Shown piece by piece: positions 17,982-26,412 of a stretch of DNA of 40,769 bases (position 1 is its first letter; each line of letters opens with the position of its first letter). The stretch comes from DAHVFK01 sp035310985 (GTDB lineage Bacteria > Pseudomonadota > Gammaproteobacteria > Burkholderiales > SG8-39): contig DATGDH010000131.1 in assembly GCA_035310985.1 (NCBI GenBank), forward strand, positions 1 to 40,769. The letters run 5' to 3'. The notes under the pieces were generated by a model. That model searched no databases, was not told the origin of the DNA, and saw only the letters and a program-made list of their open reading frames with translations. The position numbers and the translations under genes are program-made.

Positions 17982-18956
17982 CTACGGCACGAGGATGATC
18001 TGGCCGGTGGTCTTGCGCGCCTCGAGGTCGCGATGCGCCTGCGCCGCGTCGGCCAGCTTGTAGCGCTTGGTAATGTCCACCTTGACCTTGCCCGACTTGA
18101 TGGCGTCGAACAGCGCGCTCGACGTGGCCTCGAGATCCGCGCGCGCCGCGATGTAGGTCACGAGCGTCGGCCGAGTGAGATAAAGCGAGCCCTTCTGCGC
18201 CAGGATGCCGGTGTTGAACGGCGGGACCGCACCCGAGGCGTTGCCGAACGAGACCATGAGGCCGAAATGCCGCAGGCAGTCGAGCGAGCCCTCGAAAGTG
18301 CTCTTGCCGACCGAGTCGTACACCACCGGAACGCCCTTGCCGCCGGTGATCTCCTTCACGCGCTCGACGAAGTTCTCGCGCGTGTAGACGATCGCGTGAT
18401 CGCAGCCGTGCGCCTTGGCGATCGCCGCCTTTTCGTCGGAACCGACCGTACCGATCACCGTCGCGCCGAGCGCCTTCAGCCACTGGCAGGCGAGCAGCCC
18501 GACGCCGCCGGCCGCGGCGTGGAACAGTACGGTGTCTCCGCGCTTGACCGCGTAGGTGCGATGGATCAGGTAGTGCGCGGTCATGCCCTTCAGCATGATC
18601 GAAGCGGCCTGCTCGTCGCTGATGCCCGCGGGCGTCTTCACCAGGCGATCCGCCGGATACAGGCGCGTTTCGCTGTAGGCGCCGGGAGCACCGCCGGTGT
18701 AGGCGACGCGGTCGCCCGCCTTGAGCTGCGTGACGCCCTGCCCGACCGCCTCGACCACGCCCGCGCCTTCATTGCCTGCGCCCGAGGGCAGCTGGATCGG
18801 GTACAGGCCTGAACGCTGATAGGTATCGAGGAAATTCACGCCGATCGCGGTGTGCCGTACGCGCACCTGGCCCGGCCCCGGCTCGCCGACCGAAACCTCG
18901 TCCAGCTGGAGAACCTCTGGGCCGCCGGTCTTGTGAAAGCGTATTGCCTTTGTCAT
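17982..18956 (-). CDS. qor: NADPH:quinone oxidoreductase, zeta-crystallin type
   Basis: This is a 324-residue zinc-free medium-chain dehydrogenase/reductase. The NADPH-binding fold is marked by AAAGGVGLLACQWLKALGA near residues 148-166. The N-terminal GroES-like domain has the VNFLDTYQRSGLYP segment typical of QOR. It reduces quinones by one electron, or other alpha,beta-unsaturated carbonyls. GAGGAG precedes the ATG. It lies 13 bases behind the FIST gene and is probably co-transcribed with it. Confidence 0.92.
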   Translation of the reverse strand: MTKAIRFHKTGGPEVLQLDEVSVGEPGPGQVRVRHTAIGVNFLDTYQRSGLYPIQLPSGAGNEGAGVVEAVGQGVTQLKAGDRVAYTGGAPGAYSETRLYPADRLVKTPAGISDEQAASIMLKGMTAHYLIHRTYAVKRGDTVLFHAAAGGVGLLACQWLKALGATVIGTVGSDEKAAIAKAHGCDHAIVYTRENFVERVKEITGGKGVPVVYDSVGKSTFEGSLDCLRHFGLMVSFGNASGAVPPFNTGILAQKGSLYLTRPTLVTYIAARADLEATSSALFDAIKSGKVKVDITKRYKLADAAQAHRDLEARKTTGQIILVP

Positions 18957-18969
18957 GTCGTTCTTCTCC

Positions 18970-20097
18970 TCAGTGAAAAACCGTCAGCACGCCGGTGTAG
19001 CCGTACAGCCGGTCGTGCGAAATCTCGCCGCCGCAGAAGAATCCTACCAGCGGCACGTCGCCCAGCCCGTCGCGAACCAGCTCCAGTTCCGCGCCGCGCC
19101 GCCCGAACATGTGCTCGCCGCGCCCGACGCAGGAGAAATACAGCGCGCCGCGCGGCTCACCCGGCAGATCTTCGCGCAGCTCGCCCAGGATGCGGCGCAG
19201 ATCCTCGGTCGCGCTCGGGCCGTCGCGCCGGCAAAAGATGAGCTCGTCGCCGGGCGCGACGTGCTCTCCGATCGCGATCAGCTTGTTCTGCACGTCGATT
19301 CCGACCAGGTGGCGCGCCAGGAAGTCTTGCCTGTCCGAGCCACGCACCGGCAGGCCGACCAGCACCTGCGATGCGGCGCGCCGCAGATCGCGCGCCAGGA
19401 GCTCGCCAGCCGCTTCGCGAAACACGTCGAGCGCCGGGCGCCCGTCCAGCGACGCGATCACGTTGTCGTCGCACGCGGTGATGCGGTAGCGGCCGCCGGG
19501 CGACTGCGTACCCGTCGGCGACAAGGGTGAGCAGCCCTGTGTGAGCCGCGTCGAGACCGCGACATCCGAGGCGAGCACCACGCCCGAAAGTCCGCCCGAG
19601 ACCACGTCGTTCGCGACCTGCACCGCATCGCTGCGCGCACTCGACAGCCCGCCCACGACGAACCCGCTCGCCAGCTTGCGTGACATGTCAGCCACCAGGC
19701 CCGCCACGTCCGGCGTCTGCGGATCCGCATGCACCACCGCAAAGTGCGCCGCGCGCGCCCCGCCCGGCGTGCGCTCGCCGATCGCGGGAGGGCGGGTGCG
19801 TCCGGAAAACACGCGGTAAGTCGCCGGCTCCAGGTCGGCCACCATGACCGCGAGCGCCGGCTCGTCGAAATACTCCACCCCGGTCGCCAACACGCCCAGG
19901 CCGACCGTGCCGACCCAGTCGGCAACGCCGGTGGCCTGCCGCAGCCGCTCGACGATCTCTCGCGCTCGCGCAACGAACGGCTCGGTGAAGTACGCGAATC
20001 CCAGGCCGCGATCGGGCCGTCCCAATTGCGCCGCGCAGTCCGCGACGCTGCGCCCCCAGTCGGCGTGGGCCGCGTGCGCGTAGCGAAAGCGGCTCAC
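18970..20097 (-). CDS. FIST-domain sensory protein
   Basis: This is a 375-residue protein made of FIST N and FIST C domains, thought to bind small ligands such as amino acids. The start is GTG 20097, overlapping the phaM-like stop as GTGA. The open frame extends upstream, but that part is a shadow of phaM. Visible features are VGTVGLGVLATGVEYFDEPALAVM and, near the end, LVGFFCGGEISHDRLYGYTGVL (each only partly quoted from the family core). There is no attached kinase or methyl-accepting domain, so any signalling partner is separate. Confidence 0.85.
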   Translation of the reverse strand: MSRFRYAHAAHADWGRSVADCAAQLGRPDRGLGFAYFTEPFVARAREIVERLRQATGVADWVGTVGLGVLATGVEYFDEPALAVMVADLEPATYRVFSGRTRPPAIGERTPGGARAAHFAVVHADPQTPDVAGLVADMSRKLASGFVVGGLSSARSDAVQVANDVVSGGLSGVVLASDVAVSTRLTQGCSPLSPTGTQSPGGRYRITACDDNVIASLDGRPALDVFREAAGELLARDLRRAASQVLVGLPVRGSDRQDFLARHLVGIDVQNKLIAIGEHVAPGDELIFCRRDGPSATEDLRRILGELREDLPGEPRGALYFSCVGRGEHMFGRRGAELELVRDGLGDVPLVGFFCGGEISHDRLYGYTGVLTVFH

Positions 20098-20534
20098 TTC
20101 TTCCCGCCGCCCTCTGGCGCCGGCTCGCCAGGTTGCGCGGCCGCGCCGGGCTGGGCGCCGCCCGCCGCCATGGCCTGCTGCATCATAGCCCACGGCCAGA
20201 ACAGCGTGCTCGCCGCGCTGCTGGCCGCATCGGCGGCCATCTCGCCGAACGGCGAGCCGGCCGCGCCGGCCGAGGCTGCCTGCGCCCCCGCTTCACCCGC
20301 AGCGCGCATCGCATTCAGCGCCGCCTTCTGCAGCTCGAGTCCCTGGATCGAGAAACGTACCATGTTCAGGTTCATCGAAAGCCACGCCTCGACCGAACGC
20401 AGGTCCGAGATGCGCTTCTCGATTTCCTTCGGGTCGAGGGTGGGCATGGCCATGCCGGGCGCGGGCAAGCCAAGCGGGCCCCACAGGCGGCGGAACATTT
20501 CGAACGGATCCTGCGTCTGGGACGTGTCGGCCAT
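20094..20534 (-). CDS. phaM: Polyhydroxyalkanoate granule-associated protein, PhaM-like (short form)
   Basis: PhaM in Cupriavidus necator binds PHA synthase, activates it and tethers granules to the nucleoid through a basic C-terminal tail. This 146-residue protein keeps the N-terminal DPFEMFRRLWGPLG and the central LRSVEAWLSMNLNMVRFSIQ region. Its C-terminus is Ala/Gly/Pro-rich and has only a GGGKK ending instead of a long PAKKA-type tail. AGGAGG precedes the ATG. It lies between the patatin-like and FIST genes. No phaC is in the window. Confidence 0.8.
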   Translation of the reverse strand: MADTSQTQDPFEMFRRLWGPLGLPAPGMAMPTLDPKEIEKRISDLRSVEAWLSMNLNMVRFSIQGLELQKAALNAMRAAGEAGAQAASAGAAGSPFGEMAADAASSAASTLFWPWAMMQQAMAAGGAQPGAAAQPGEPAPEGGGKK

Positions 20535-20545
20535 ACGAACCTCCT

Positions 20546-21718
20546 CTAGACACCCTCAAAGAACGCGCGCACCTCGGCCTCGCGGGCCACCGTGTCCTGA
20601 TAGCCAAGGTCGATCAGCGCGCGGCAAAACGGCTCCTCGAAGAGCAGGTAACTCGCCAGGTTGGAGCCCGCACGGCTAAGCGCGCCGGTGGGCCGCAGCA
20701 GGAAACGGACAGTACTCGGCAGCTCGTGCAGGAACCGCGCCGCGATGCGCTCGATCGCCTGCGAGGGCGTGATGAACAGCACTTTGACCGGGCGCAGCTC
20801 GACGCCGGCCCCCGCGAGCCGCTCGGGCGGGATCGCGCTCAGCGTACGGTTGATGCGCTCCAGGCGCTCGATATCGACCATCAGGCTGTCGAGAAAGATG
20901 CTGTTCAGCGCGTGGCCGGCGATCTGCGCGAGCGACGGATAGATGTTCGAGCGCGCGCGCGCCTGGTCGAACGTCTGCCTGCCGGTGCCGACGATCAGCA
21001 CCCGGTCCGCGCCGAGGTGCAGCGCCGGGCTCACGGGCGCGATCTGGCGCATCGAGCCGTCGCCGAAGTACTCGCGGTGCACCTTGACCGCAGGAAAAAT
21101 GAAGGGCAGAGACGCGGAGGCGAGCAAGTACTCGAGCTTGAGCGTCACCGCCGCGCCGATCCGTTGATTGCGCTCCCAGCCCTCGAGTCCGGAACCGCCC
21201 TGGAAGAACGACACGCTCTGGCCCGAAGTGTAGCCCGACGCGGTCACGCACGCCGCGTACAGCGCGCCAGCGTCGATGTGCTGCTGGATGCGCTCGAACT
21301 GAAGGCTCGACTCGAGCATCTGCCGCAGCGGCGCGTTGTCGAGCAGCGAAACCGGGTTGTGCCGCGATACGAGCATCATCGACGAAAGCCAGCGCGCTCC
21401 GCTCTTGACGATGCTCCAGGGGTCGGTGCGATAGATGCTGGCGCAGCGCATGTGCTCCCAGACCTCGAGCAGCCGCGACACACCCTGCGTGAAGTCGCCC
21501 GCATGCACAGCAAGCGTCGCGACGTTTATCGCCCCGGCCGAAGTCCCGCACAGGATGGGAAACGGATTTTGCACCGGGCTGCCGAGCACATCGCGCACGG
21601 CCTTGACGACCCCCACCTGGTAGGCGGCGCGCGCGCCGCCGCCGGTCAGCACCAGGCCGGCGCGCGGGCGGGTGCGCCGCGGCGGCGCGCTGTCGGCGGA
21701 TGAGCTCTCGCTCGTCAT
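20546..21718 (-). CDS. Patatin-like phospholipase
   Basis: This is a 390-residue lipid acyl hydrolase with a Ser-Asp dyad. The oxyanion segment LTGGGARAAYQVGV (about residues 24-37) is followed by GTSAG with the nucleophilic serine and by YFGDGSM with the catalytic aspartate. No signal peptide is seen, so it is likely cytoplasmic or membrane-associated. Some patatin-like proteins act as intracellular PHA depolymerases, and its position next to phaM makes that worth testing. Phospholipase activity is the family default. It follows maeB by 18 bases. Confidence 0.9.
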   Translation of the reverse strand: MTSESSSADSAPPRRTRPRAGLVLTGGGARAAYQVGVVKAVRDVLGSPVQNPFPILCGTSAGAINVATLAVHAGDFTQGVSRLLEVWEHMRCASIYRTDPWSIVKSGARWLSSMMLVSRHNPVSLLDNAPLRQMLESSLQFERIQQHIDAGALYAACVTASGYTSGQSVSFFQGGSGLEGWERNQRIGAAVTLKLEYLLASASLPFIFPAVKVHREYFGDGSMRQIAPVSPALHLGADRVLIVGTGRQTFDQARARSNIYPSLAQIAGHALNSIFLDSLMVDIERLERINRTLSAIPPERLAGAGVELRPVKVLFITPSQAIERIAARFLHELPSTVRFLLRPTGALSRAGSNLASYLLFEEPFCRALIDLGYQDTVAREAEVRAFFEGV

Positions 21719-21736
21719 GCTCGACGCCGCCGCACC

Positions 21737-24031
21737 TCAGAACAGGCTCTGATCCTGCCCGCGCGGCGCATTGACGTCCACGACGGTCAGGGCAGTCATG
21801 TTGACGATCCGGCGCACGCTCGCCGAGGGCGTGAGGATGTGAACGGTGCGTGCAGCGCCGAGCAGGATGGGCCCGATCGTCACGCCGTCGCCCGCGGCCG
21901 TCTTGAGCAGGTTGAAAGCGATGTTCGCGGCTTCGAGCGTCGGCATGATGAGCAGATTGGCCTCGCCGCGCAGGCGCGAATTCGGGAACACCTTTAGGCG
22001 GATTTCCTCCGAAAGCGCCGCATCGCCATGCATTTCGCCTTCGACCTCGAGCTCCGGGGCGCGCTCGTGCAGCAACGCCAGCGCGCGGCGCATCTTCTCG
22101 GCCGAATCCAGCGACACCGAGCCGAAATTTGACGCCGAGAGCAGCGCCACCTTGGGCGCCATGCCGAAACGCCGGACCTCTTCCGCTGCGAGGATGGTCA
22201 TCTCCGCGATGTTCTCGGCGTCCGGATCGGGCGTGACATAGGTGTCGCAGATGAACACCATACGCTTGGGCAGCATGAGAGCGTTCATCGCCGCGTAGTG
22301 GCGCACGCCCTGGCGCAGGCCGATCACCTGATCCACGTAGTGCAGGTGCAGCGTGTGCGCGCCGAATGTGCCGCATAGCATCGCGTCGGCTTCGCCCTTG
22401 TGCATGAGCATCGCGCCGATCAGGGTATTGCGGCGCCGCATCTCGATCTTCGCGTACTCGGGCGATACGCCCTTGCGTTCCGTCAGCTTGTGATACGTTG
22501 TCCAGTAGTCGCGATAGCGCGGGTCCTCGTCCGGATTCACCAGGTTGAAATCGACCCCGGGCCGCATGCGAAGGCCGAGCTGCTTGAGGCGCCGCTCGAT
22601 GACCGCCGGACGCCCGATGAGCAGCGGCCTGGCCAGACCCTCGTCGAGCACCACCTGCACGGCGCGCAGCACGCGCTCGTCTTCCCCTTCGGCGTACACC
22701 ACGCGGCGCGGCGCGGCCTTCGCCGCCGAGAACAGCGGCTTCATGATCAGGCCGGAGTGGTACACGAACTGCGTCAGCGACTCCCGGTACGCATCAAGAT
22801 CGGCCAACGGGCGCGTCGCCACGCCGGAATCCATCGCCGCCTTGGCTACCGCCGGGGCAATGCGCGCGATGAGCCGCGGATCGAACGGCTTCGGAATGAG
22901 GTAATCGGGGCCGAAGCTGAGCGACTCGACGCCGTAGGCCTGCGCAACCTGCTCCGAAGTCTCGGCGCGCGCGAGCTCGGCGATCGCGCGCACCGCCGCC
23001 AGCTCCATTTCCGTACTGATGGTGGTCGCCCCGACGTCGAGCGCGCCGCGAAAGATGAACGGAAAGCACAGGACGTTGTTCACCTGGTTGGGGTAATCGC
23101 TGCGCCCGGTAGCGATGACACAATCCGGACGAGCCGCCTTGGCGAGATCGGGACGGATTTCCGGTTCTGGATTGGCAAGCGCGAGGATGAGCGGGCGCGC
23201 GGCCATCTTCTCCACCATCGCCGGCTTCAGAACCCCGCCCGCCGACAGTCCGAGGAAGATGTCGGCGCCTTCGATCACCTCGTCCAGAGTGCGCGCCCGC
23301 GTATCCTTCGCGTAGCGCTCCTTGTCGGGGTCCATTTCCTCCTTGCGGCCCCTGTACACCACGCCCTTGATGTCGGTGACCGTGATGTTTTCGATCGGCA
23401 GTCCCGTCTTGACGAGCAGATCGAGGCAGGCGAGCGCCGCCGCGCCGGCGCCGGACGTCACCAGCCGCACCTTCGCAAGCTCCTTGCCGACGACCGCCAG
23501 GCCGTTCAGCACGGCGGCGCCGACGATGATCGCGGTACCGTGCTGGTCGTCATGGAACACCGGGATCTTGAGCCGCGCCCTGAGCTTGCGTTCGATCTGG
23601 AAGCACTCGGGCGCCTTGATGTCCTCGAGGTTGATGCCCCCGAAGGTCGGTTCCAGCGCGGCGATGATCTCAACCAGCTTGTCTGGGTCGCGCTCGTTCA
23701 GCTCGATGTCGAAGCAGTCGATGCCGGCGAACTTCTTGAACAGTACGGCCTTGCCTTCCATCACCGGCTTCGCCGCCAGCGGCCCGATCGCACCCAGGCC
23801 GAGCACCGCGGTGCCGTTGGTCACCACGCCTATCAGGTTGGCGCGCGACGTCAGATTGACCGCCTGTGCGGGGTCCCGGACGATCTCCTCGCAGGCGGCG
23901 GCCACTCCGGGGGTGTACGCCAGCGCGAGATCGCGCTGGTTGATCAGCTGCTTTGTCGGAAGTATCGAAATCTTGCCGGGGCGCGGCAGCTGGTGATACT
24001 CCAGCGCGCCCTTCTTCAGTTGCTCGTCCAC
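21737..24031 (-). CDS. maeB: NADP-dependent malic enzyme with C-terminal phosphotransacetylase-like domain
   Basis: MaeB decarboxylates malate to pyruvate and produces NADPH. I chose GTG 24031 because GAGGAG lies six bases ahead and the N-terminus DEQLKKGALEYH aligns with E. coli MaeB. This gives 764 residues (E. coli 759). The catalytic domain covers about residues 1-430 (LAYTPGVAAAC, NGTAVLGLG, FHDDQHGTA). The C-terminal half is a phosphate acetyltransferase-like domain, usually regulatory and acetyl-CoA-responsive in such hybrids. It heads the six-gene minus-strand run. Confidence 0.96.
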   Translation of the reverse strand: MDEQLKKGALEYHQLPRPGKISILPTKQLINQRDLALAYTPGVAAACEEIVRDPAQAVNLTSRANLIGVVTNGTAVLGLGAIGPLAAKPVMEGKAVLFKKFAGIDCFDIELNERDPDKLVEIIAALEPTFGGINLEDIKAPECFQIERKLRARLKIPVFHDDQHGTAIIVGAAVLNGLAVVGKELAKVRLVTSGAGAAALACLDLLVKTGLPIENITVTDIKGVVYRGRKEEMDPDKERYAKDTRARTLDEVIEGADIFLGLSAGGVLKPAMVEKMAARPLILALANPEPEIRPDLAKAARPDCVIATGRSDYPNQVNNVLCFPFIFRGALDVGATTISTEMELAAVRAIAELARAETSEQVAQAYGVESLSFGPDYLIPKPFDPRLIARIAPAVAKAAMDSGVATRPLADLDAYRESLTQFVYHSGLIMKPLFSAAKAAPRRVVYAEGEDERVLRAVQVVLDEGLARPLLIGRPAVIERRLKQLGLRMRPGVDFNLVNPDEDPRYRDYWTTYHKLTERKGVSPEYAKIEMRRRNTLIGAMLMHKGEADAMLCGTFGAHTLHLHYVDQVIGLRQGVRHYAAMNALMLPKRMVFICDTYVTPDPDAENIAEMTILAAEEVRRFGMAPKVALLSASNFGSVSLDSAEKMRRALALLHERAPELEVEGEMHGDAALSEEIRLKVFPNSRLRGEANLLIMPTLEAANIAFNLLKTAAGDGVTIGPILLGAARTVHILTPSASVRRIVNMTALTVVDVNAPRGQDQSLF

Positions 24032-24099
24032 GATTGCTCCTCGCACCCCGCGCGTGCGGCTCCACATAGGGTGCGAAAACCGGAGCGCTCGGGGGAAAA

Positions 24100-24124
24100 A
24101 TTATAGCGCGGGACTCCGTATAAT
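24100..24124. promoter_or_regulatory. Face-to-face -10 elements between maeB and the aminotransferase
   Basis: ATTATA at 24100-24105 reads TATAAT on the minus strand, toward maeB. TATAAT at 24119-24124 on the plus strand points to the aminotransferase. Clear -35 boxes are not evident for either. The two hexamers lie 13 bases apart, so simultaneous occupancy by two polymerases is unlikely. Confidence 0.5.
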
Positions 24125-24154
24125 CGGCGCCATTCTTCCTTGCGGCTCAAGCGC

Positions 24155-25345
24155 ATGCGCATTCCCGGCGCGCCTTCCAGAGTGCTCACGGCGCGTCGCG
24201 CCGCGGAGATCCAGCCCTTCGAAGTAATGGAGGTTCTGTCGCGCGCCCAGGCGCTCGAGGCGCAGGGTCGCCGCGTCATTCACATGGAGATCGGCGAACC
24301 CGACTTCACTGCGCCCGAGCCGGTTGTCGAAGCCGGCGCGCGCGCGCTGCGCGAGGGCCGCACTGCCTATACCGCCGCGCTCGGTCTTCCGGCGCTGCGC
24401 GAGGCGATCGCGCAGCACTACGCCGCGCGCTACGGAGTCGAGGTCCCGGCCTCACGCATCGCCGTCACGGCAGGCGCCTCGGGCGCGCTCCTGCTCTTGC
24501 TGGCGCTCTATGTTGAACCTGGTGCCGAGGTGCTGATACCCGACCCGGGGTACCCGGGATACCGGCATTTCGTGCGCGCCTTCGAGGGAGTCGCGCGCGC
24601 GCTGGAGGTCGGCCCGGAGTCGCGCTTCCAGCCGGAGCTCGCGGGCGTGCGGAACGCGTGGCGATCCGCCACGCTGGGCCTGCTGTTCGGCTCGCCTGCG
24701 AATCCGAGCGGCACCCTGTTGCCACGCACCGAGCTCGAACGCATCGCATCTTTCGTCGCCGAGCGCGGCGGCCTGCTCATCGTCGACGAAATCTACCAGG
24801 GACTGGTGTACGGCGAGGCGCCGAGCACCGCGCTCGGCTTGCCGGGCGACATCGCGCTGGTGAACAGCTTCTCGAAGTACTTCTGCATGACAGGCTGGCG
24901 GCTAGGCTGGGCGGTCGTGCCGGAGGCGAGCGTGCGTACTTTCGAGAAGCTCGCCCAGCACCTGTTCATTTGCGCACCCGCGGTCGCGCAACACGCCGCG
25001 CTCGCGGCGTTCCTCCCGGAGACGATCGACATCCTCGAAGGGCGCAGGCGCGAATTCGAGCGCCGGCGCGATTTCATCGTAGCGGCGCTGGAGCGGGCCG
25101 GCCTGCAGGTGCCGGTCAAGCCGAACGGCGCGTTCTATGTCTACGCGGACTGCTCGCATTTCGGCATCGACGCCAAGCGCTTTGCGATGGAGTTGCTCGA
25201 AAAGGAAGGCGTTGCGGCTACTCCCGGAGTGGATTTCGGCCAGAACCAAACGCGCAGCCACCTGCGCTTTGCGTATACGCGGGCGATGGCCGACCTGGAG
25301 GAGGGGGCGAGCAGGATCGCTCGCTTCTGCGGGACGCTCGCCTGA
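24155..25345 (+). CDS. Class I/II PLP-dependent aminotransferase
   Basis: This is a 396-residue fold-type I aminotransferase related to aspartate and aromatic aminotransferases. The PLP lysine is in NSFSKYFCMTGWRLGW, and SPANPSGT and VDEIYQGLVYG are other cofactor-contact motifs. The C-terminal arginine expected to bind the substrate carboxylate lies in RSHLRFAY. I took ATG 24155 as the start. A TTG at 24140 is in frame and also possible. Neither has a strong ribosome binding site. The substrate cannot be assigned. It converges with the lytic transglycosylase, 12 bases apart. Confidence 0.9.
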   Translation: MRIPGAPSRVLTARRAAEIQPFEVMEVLSRAQALEAQGRRVIHMEIGEPDFTAPEPVVEAGARALREGRTAYTAALGLPALREAIAQHYAARYGVEVPASRIAVTAGASGALLLLLALYVEPGAEVLIPDPGYPGYRHFVRAFEGVARALEVGPESRFQPELAGVRNAWRSATLGLLFGSPANPSGTLLPRTELERIASFVAERGGLLIVDEIYQGLVYGEAPSTALGLPGDIALVNSFSKYFCMTGWRLGWAVVPEASVRTFEKLAQHLFICAPAVAQHAALAAFLPETIDILEGRRREFERRRDFIVAALERAGLQVPVKPNGAFYVYADCSHFGIDAKRFAMELLEKEGVAATPGVDFGQNQTRSHLRFAYTRAMADLEEGASRIARFCGTLA

Positions 25346-25357
25346 GCCGAGCGGCGG

Positions 25358-26059
25358 CTATCCGGGACGGCGCAGGCGTTCCTGGACCTGCTTCAAGCGC
25401 GAGCGCTCCGCCAGCACCTTGCTCGCGTACTGCGAAGTCGGCTCGTCGATCGCGCCCGCGTATACCTGGAGCGCCGTTTCGGTCTCGCCAAAGCGCTTGA
25501 GATACTCGCGCAGGATTTGCGTGCCCACCTCGATGTTGACCTCCGGATCGAGTAGCGCGTCGGCGCCGCCATGCTCGTTCAGTTTGTCCTGGTGAAACTT
25601 GGGCAGCACCTGCATCAATCCCATCGCACCGACATCGCTTTCGGCGACGGGGTTATAGCGCGACTCGACCGCCATCACGGCGAGGATGAGCAGCGGATCT
25701 ACTGCGAAGCGCCGGCCGGCGCGATACGCGGTCGCCACGAACCCGGCCACCGCCTGGTCGGACACGCGGTAGCGCTTGGCGATGAAATCCGCTACCGCGC
25801 GCTGCTCGTGCTCGGCCACCCCCAGCCTCACCTGCGCCGCGGGGGCGGTTGCCGAAATGGGTGACGCGTCGCTTGAGGCGTCTTCGGAGCGGACCATGGC
25901 CCCGGCCTGCTCGACCAGGAACTGGCGCGGCGCAGGCAGCGTTACGGCGAGCACCACGAACAGGCCGACGAGGGCGAATACGCCATGCATCAGCGACAGT
26001 AGGCGAATGCCCGCCGAAAGGAGCGGAATCCGAATAATCGTATTGCGCGTTGCTTCCAT
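25358..26059 (-). CDS. Membrane-anchored lytic transglycosylase (SLT domain)
   Basis: This enzyme cleaves the MurNAc-GlcNAc bond of peptidoglycan with formation of 1,6-anhydromuramic acid. From ATG 26059 (GGAGGT five bases ahead) the protein is 233 residues. A single hydrophobic anchor spans about residues 18-42. A linker follows, then a C-terminal SLT domain with the catalytic Glu132 in AVESRYNPVAES and the GAMGLMQVLP motif. The leader upstream is about 200 nt and folds into several hairpins (see separate entries). Confidence 0.9.
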   Translation of the reverse strand: MEATRNTIIRIPLLSAGIRLLSLMHGVFALVGLFVVLAVTLPAPRQFLVEQAGAMVRSEDASSDASPISATAPAAQVRLGVAEHEQRAVADFIAKRYRVSDQAVAGFVATAYRAGRRFAVDPLLILAVMAVESRYNPVAESDVGAMGLMQVLPKFHQDKLNEHGGADALLDPEVNIEVGTQILREYLKRFGETETALQVYAGAIDEPTSQYASKVLAERSRLKQVQERLRRPG

Positions 26060-26094
26060 TTTGCACCTCCAGGCATCTTGCGCCGCCCGTCCCC

Positions 26095-26219
26095 TCGCTC
26101 GCGCTCTCGCCGCTACAAAGCCCGGGTCGCCAGGCAAAGGGTCCGACCACGCCAACTTTGACCGCTCGGCGGTCTGGCGGGGTGCTGTCCAAGGGCCTGA
26201 TCGGCCCTTTCTTCAGCAC
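26095..26219 (-). ncRNA. Structured 5' leader of the lytic transglycosylase gene (candidate cis-regulatory RNA)
   Basis: Read on the minus strand, three hairpins follow one another. The first has GUGCUG (26219-26214) pairing with CAGCAC (26187-26182), and inside it AAGGGCC / GGCCCUU (26209-26203 with 26197-26191) around a GAUCA loop. The second has an outer CGCCA / UGGCG and an inner GACCGC / GCGGUC with a CGA loop. The third is GCCUGG-CGAC-CCGGGC. No T-run terminator is visible, so any control would act at translation or mRNA stability. Boundaries are approximate. Confidence 0.4.
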
Positions 26220-26267
26220 AACTGCACGCATGCTTCGTTAGATGTATGTTGCAGCGCAGCGAACCGA

Positions 26268-26297
26268 ATCATAGCCCAAAATTCCACGATTCGTCAA
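26268..26297 (-). promoter_or_regulatory. Strong sigma-70 promoter for the lytic transglycosylase leader
   Basis: On the minus strand, TTGACG (26297-26292) and TATGAT (26273-26268) are separated by 18 bases. The predicted start near 26261 gives a leader of about 200 nt ahead of the ATG at 26059. Three CGAACCG heptamers flank it, one at the expected start site and two upstream of the -35 box. Confidence 0.7.
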
Positions 26298-26412
26298 TCA
26301 CTTCCATTCGGTGCAGGCTAGACATTACGAACCGTTGCGAACCGACTGTTCGTTCGGCTTTTTTCTGCTTTGTGGCGGATCTGGCACCCGGTAAAATACC
26401 CAGGAGGTTGAG

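Noticed and set aside
25653..26231. Minus-strand frame starting at ATG 26231 in the lytic transglycosylase leader
   Set aside because: It lacks a ribosome binding site, runs into the transglycosylase gene in another frame, and has no family resemblance. A short leader peptide cannot be fully excluded.
26342..26364. Plus-strand terminator (short CCGA/TCGG stem plus T6)
   Set aside because: The stem is only four base pairs and no plus-strand gene ends nearby.
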